From Ignavibacteria bacterium (GTDB lineage Bacteria; Bacteroidota; Ignavibacteria; Ignavibacteriales; Melioribacteraceae), in the NCBI GenBank assembly GCA_027347805.1, contig DAIEQP010000104.1, forward strand, positions 1 through 15,315: a stretch of 15,315 bases of DNA. Reading direction: 5' to 3'. Shown here piece after piece: positions 15,137 through 15,315 of this stretch. The position numbers were made by a program, and so were the translations under genes. Positions within the stretch are counted from its first letter, which is position 1, and each line of letters begins with the position of its first letter. The notes beneath the pieces were generated by a model. That model was given only the letters and a program-made list of their open reading frames with translations. It did not search any database and was not told the origin of the DNA.

Positions 15137-15163
15137 TTATCGTAAGCGGCTAAAAAAAGTTTA
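15137..15163 (-). promoter_or_regulatory. sigma-28 (FliA) type promoter of flagellin gene
   Basis: The minus strand reads TAAACTTT, 11 bases, TACGATAA. Compared with the enteric consensus TAAAGTTT-N11-GCCGATAA, 7 of 8 bases match at -35 and 6 of 8 at -10, and the TAAA-to-(-10) spacing is exactly 15. The start site should be near 15130, giving a leader of about 76 nt before the flagellin ATG. A 6-bp inverted repeat (CGCTTA / TAAGCG, 15129-15134 and 15143-15148) straddles the -10 element, and a 7-bp one (AAAAGTT / AACTTTT) covers the -35. Confidence 0.78.
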
Positions 15164-15315
15164 ACTTTTCTATAAATGTTTCTTTAGTAACTCCCGTTAC
15201 ACAGAAGATGATATTGGGAAAAATGTTGATAGGGCACAATATGAGTAATTTGGACTAATATGCTGTTTCCTTACTTCTTAAAATGGTTTGATAACGATTT
15301 CAGGACGGTTTCAGA

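Noticed and set aside
15187..15200. GTAAC-TCCC-GTTAC inverted repeat upstream of the flagellin promoter
   Set aside because: Only five pairs, weak, and not placed relative to any promoter element.

Overview
The window (about two-thirds A+T) looks chromosomal, from a flagellated member of the Bacteroidota/Chlorobi (FCB) group. The best guess is Ignavibacteriota-like. This rests on gene content: cytochrome bd, a ClC channel with CBS domains, agmatine-to-putrescine genes, and a flagellin operon in a low-GC genome with mixed Shine-Dalgarno use. It is inference; no marker gene is present. No rRNA, tRNA, CRISPR array, insertion sequence or prophage was seen.

Layout. (1) 2-598: the 3' part of an alpha/beta hydrolase gene cut by the window edge, followed by a terminator-like hairpin. 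(2) 777-2705, + strand: a redox/sulfur cluster of an atypical thioredoxin, a thioredoxin-reductase-like flavoprotein, a small DUF2892-type membrane protein with a cysteine-rich tail, and a membrane-anchored rhodanese. (3) 2714-4513, - strand: a ClC family anion transporter with two CBS domains. (4) 4670-7092, + strand: cydA and cydB, the high-affinity quinol oxidase. (5) 7067-7618, - strand: a small protein with a PD-(D/E)xK nuclease-like motif, its 3' end overlapping cydB. (6) 7823-8716, + strand: an unrecognised, mostly helical protein. (7) 8793-10714, + strand: aguB and aguA, which together turn agmatine into putrescine. (8) 10711-11094, - strand: a single-domain response regulator. (9) 11351-15054, - strand: the late flagellar set, transcribed fliC, fliS, fliD, a small unidentified gene, then flgM.

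The flagellar set has the richest regulatory signals. Upstream of the flagellin gene is a sigma-28 type promoter with exact 15-base spacing. The predicted leader of about 76 nt holds two good CsrA-binding motifs, one in a hairpin loop and one over the Shine-Dalgarno sequence. This is the arrangement known from Bacillus subtilis hag, where FliW and CsrA set flagellin translation. A strong intrinsic terminator follows the flagellin gene with little room for a new promoter before fliS, so fliS-fliD-flgM are probably made by read-through. With flgM (anti-sigma-28) last in the unit, the operon would limit its own transcription.

The thioredoxin/reductase pair is also unusual. The thioredoxin has no CxxC at the normal place, and its reductase partner has lost all three arginines of the NADPH-recognising HRRxxxR motif while keeping CATC and both nucleotide-binding glycine motifs.
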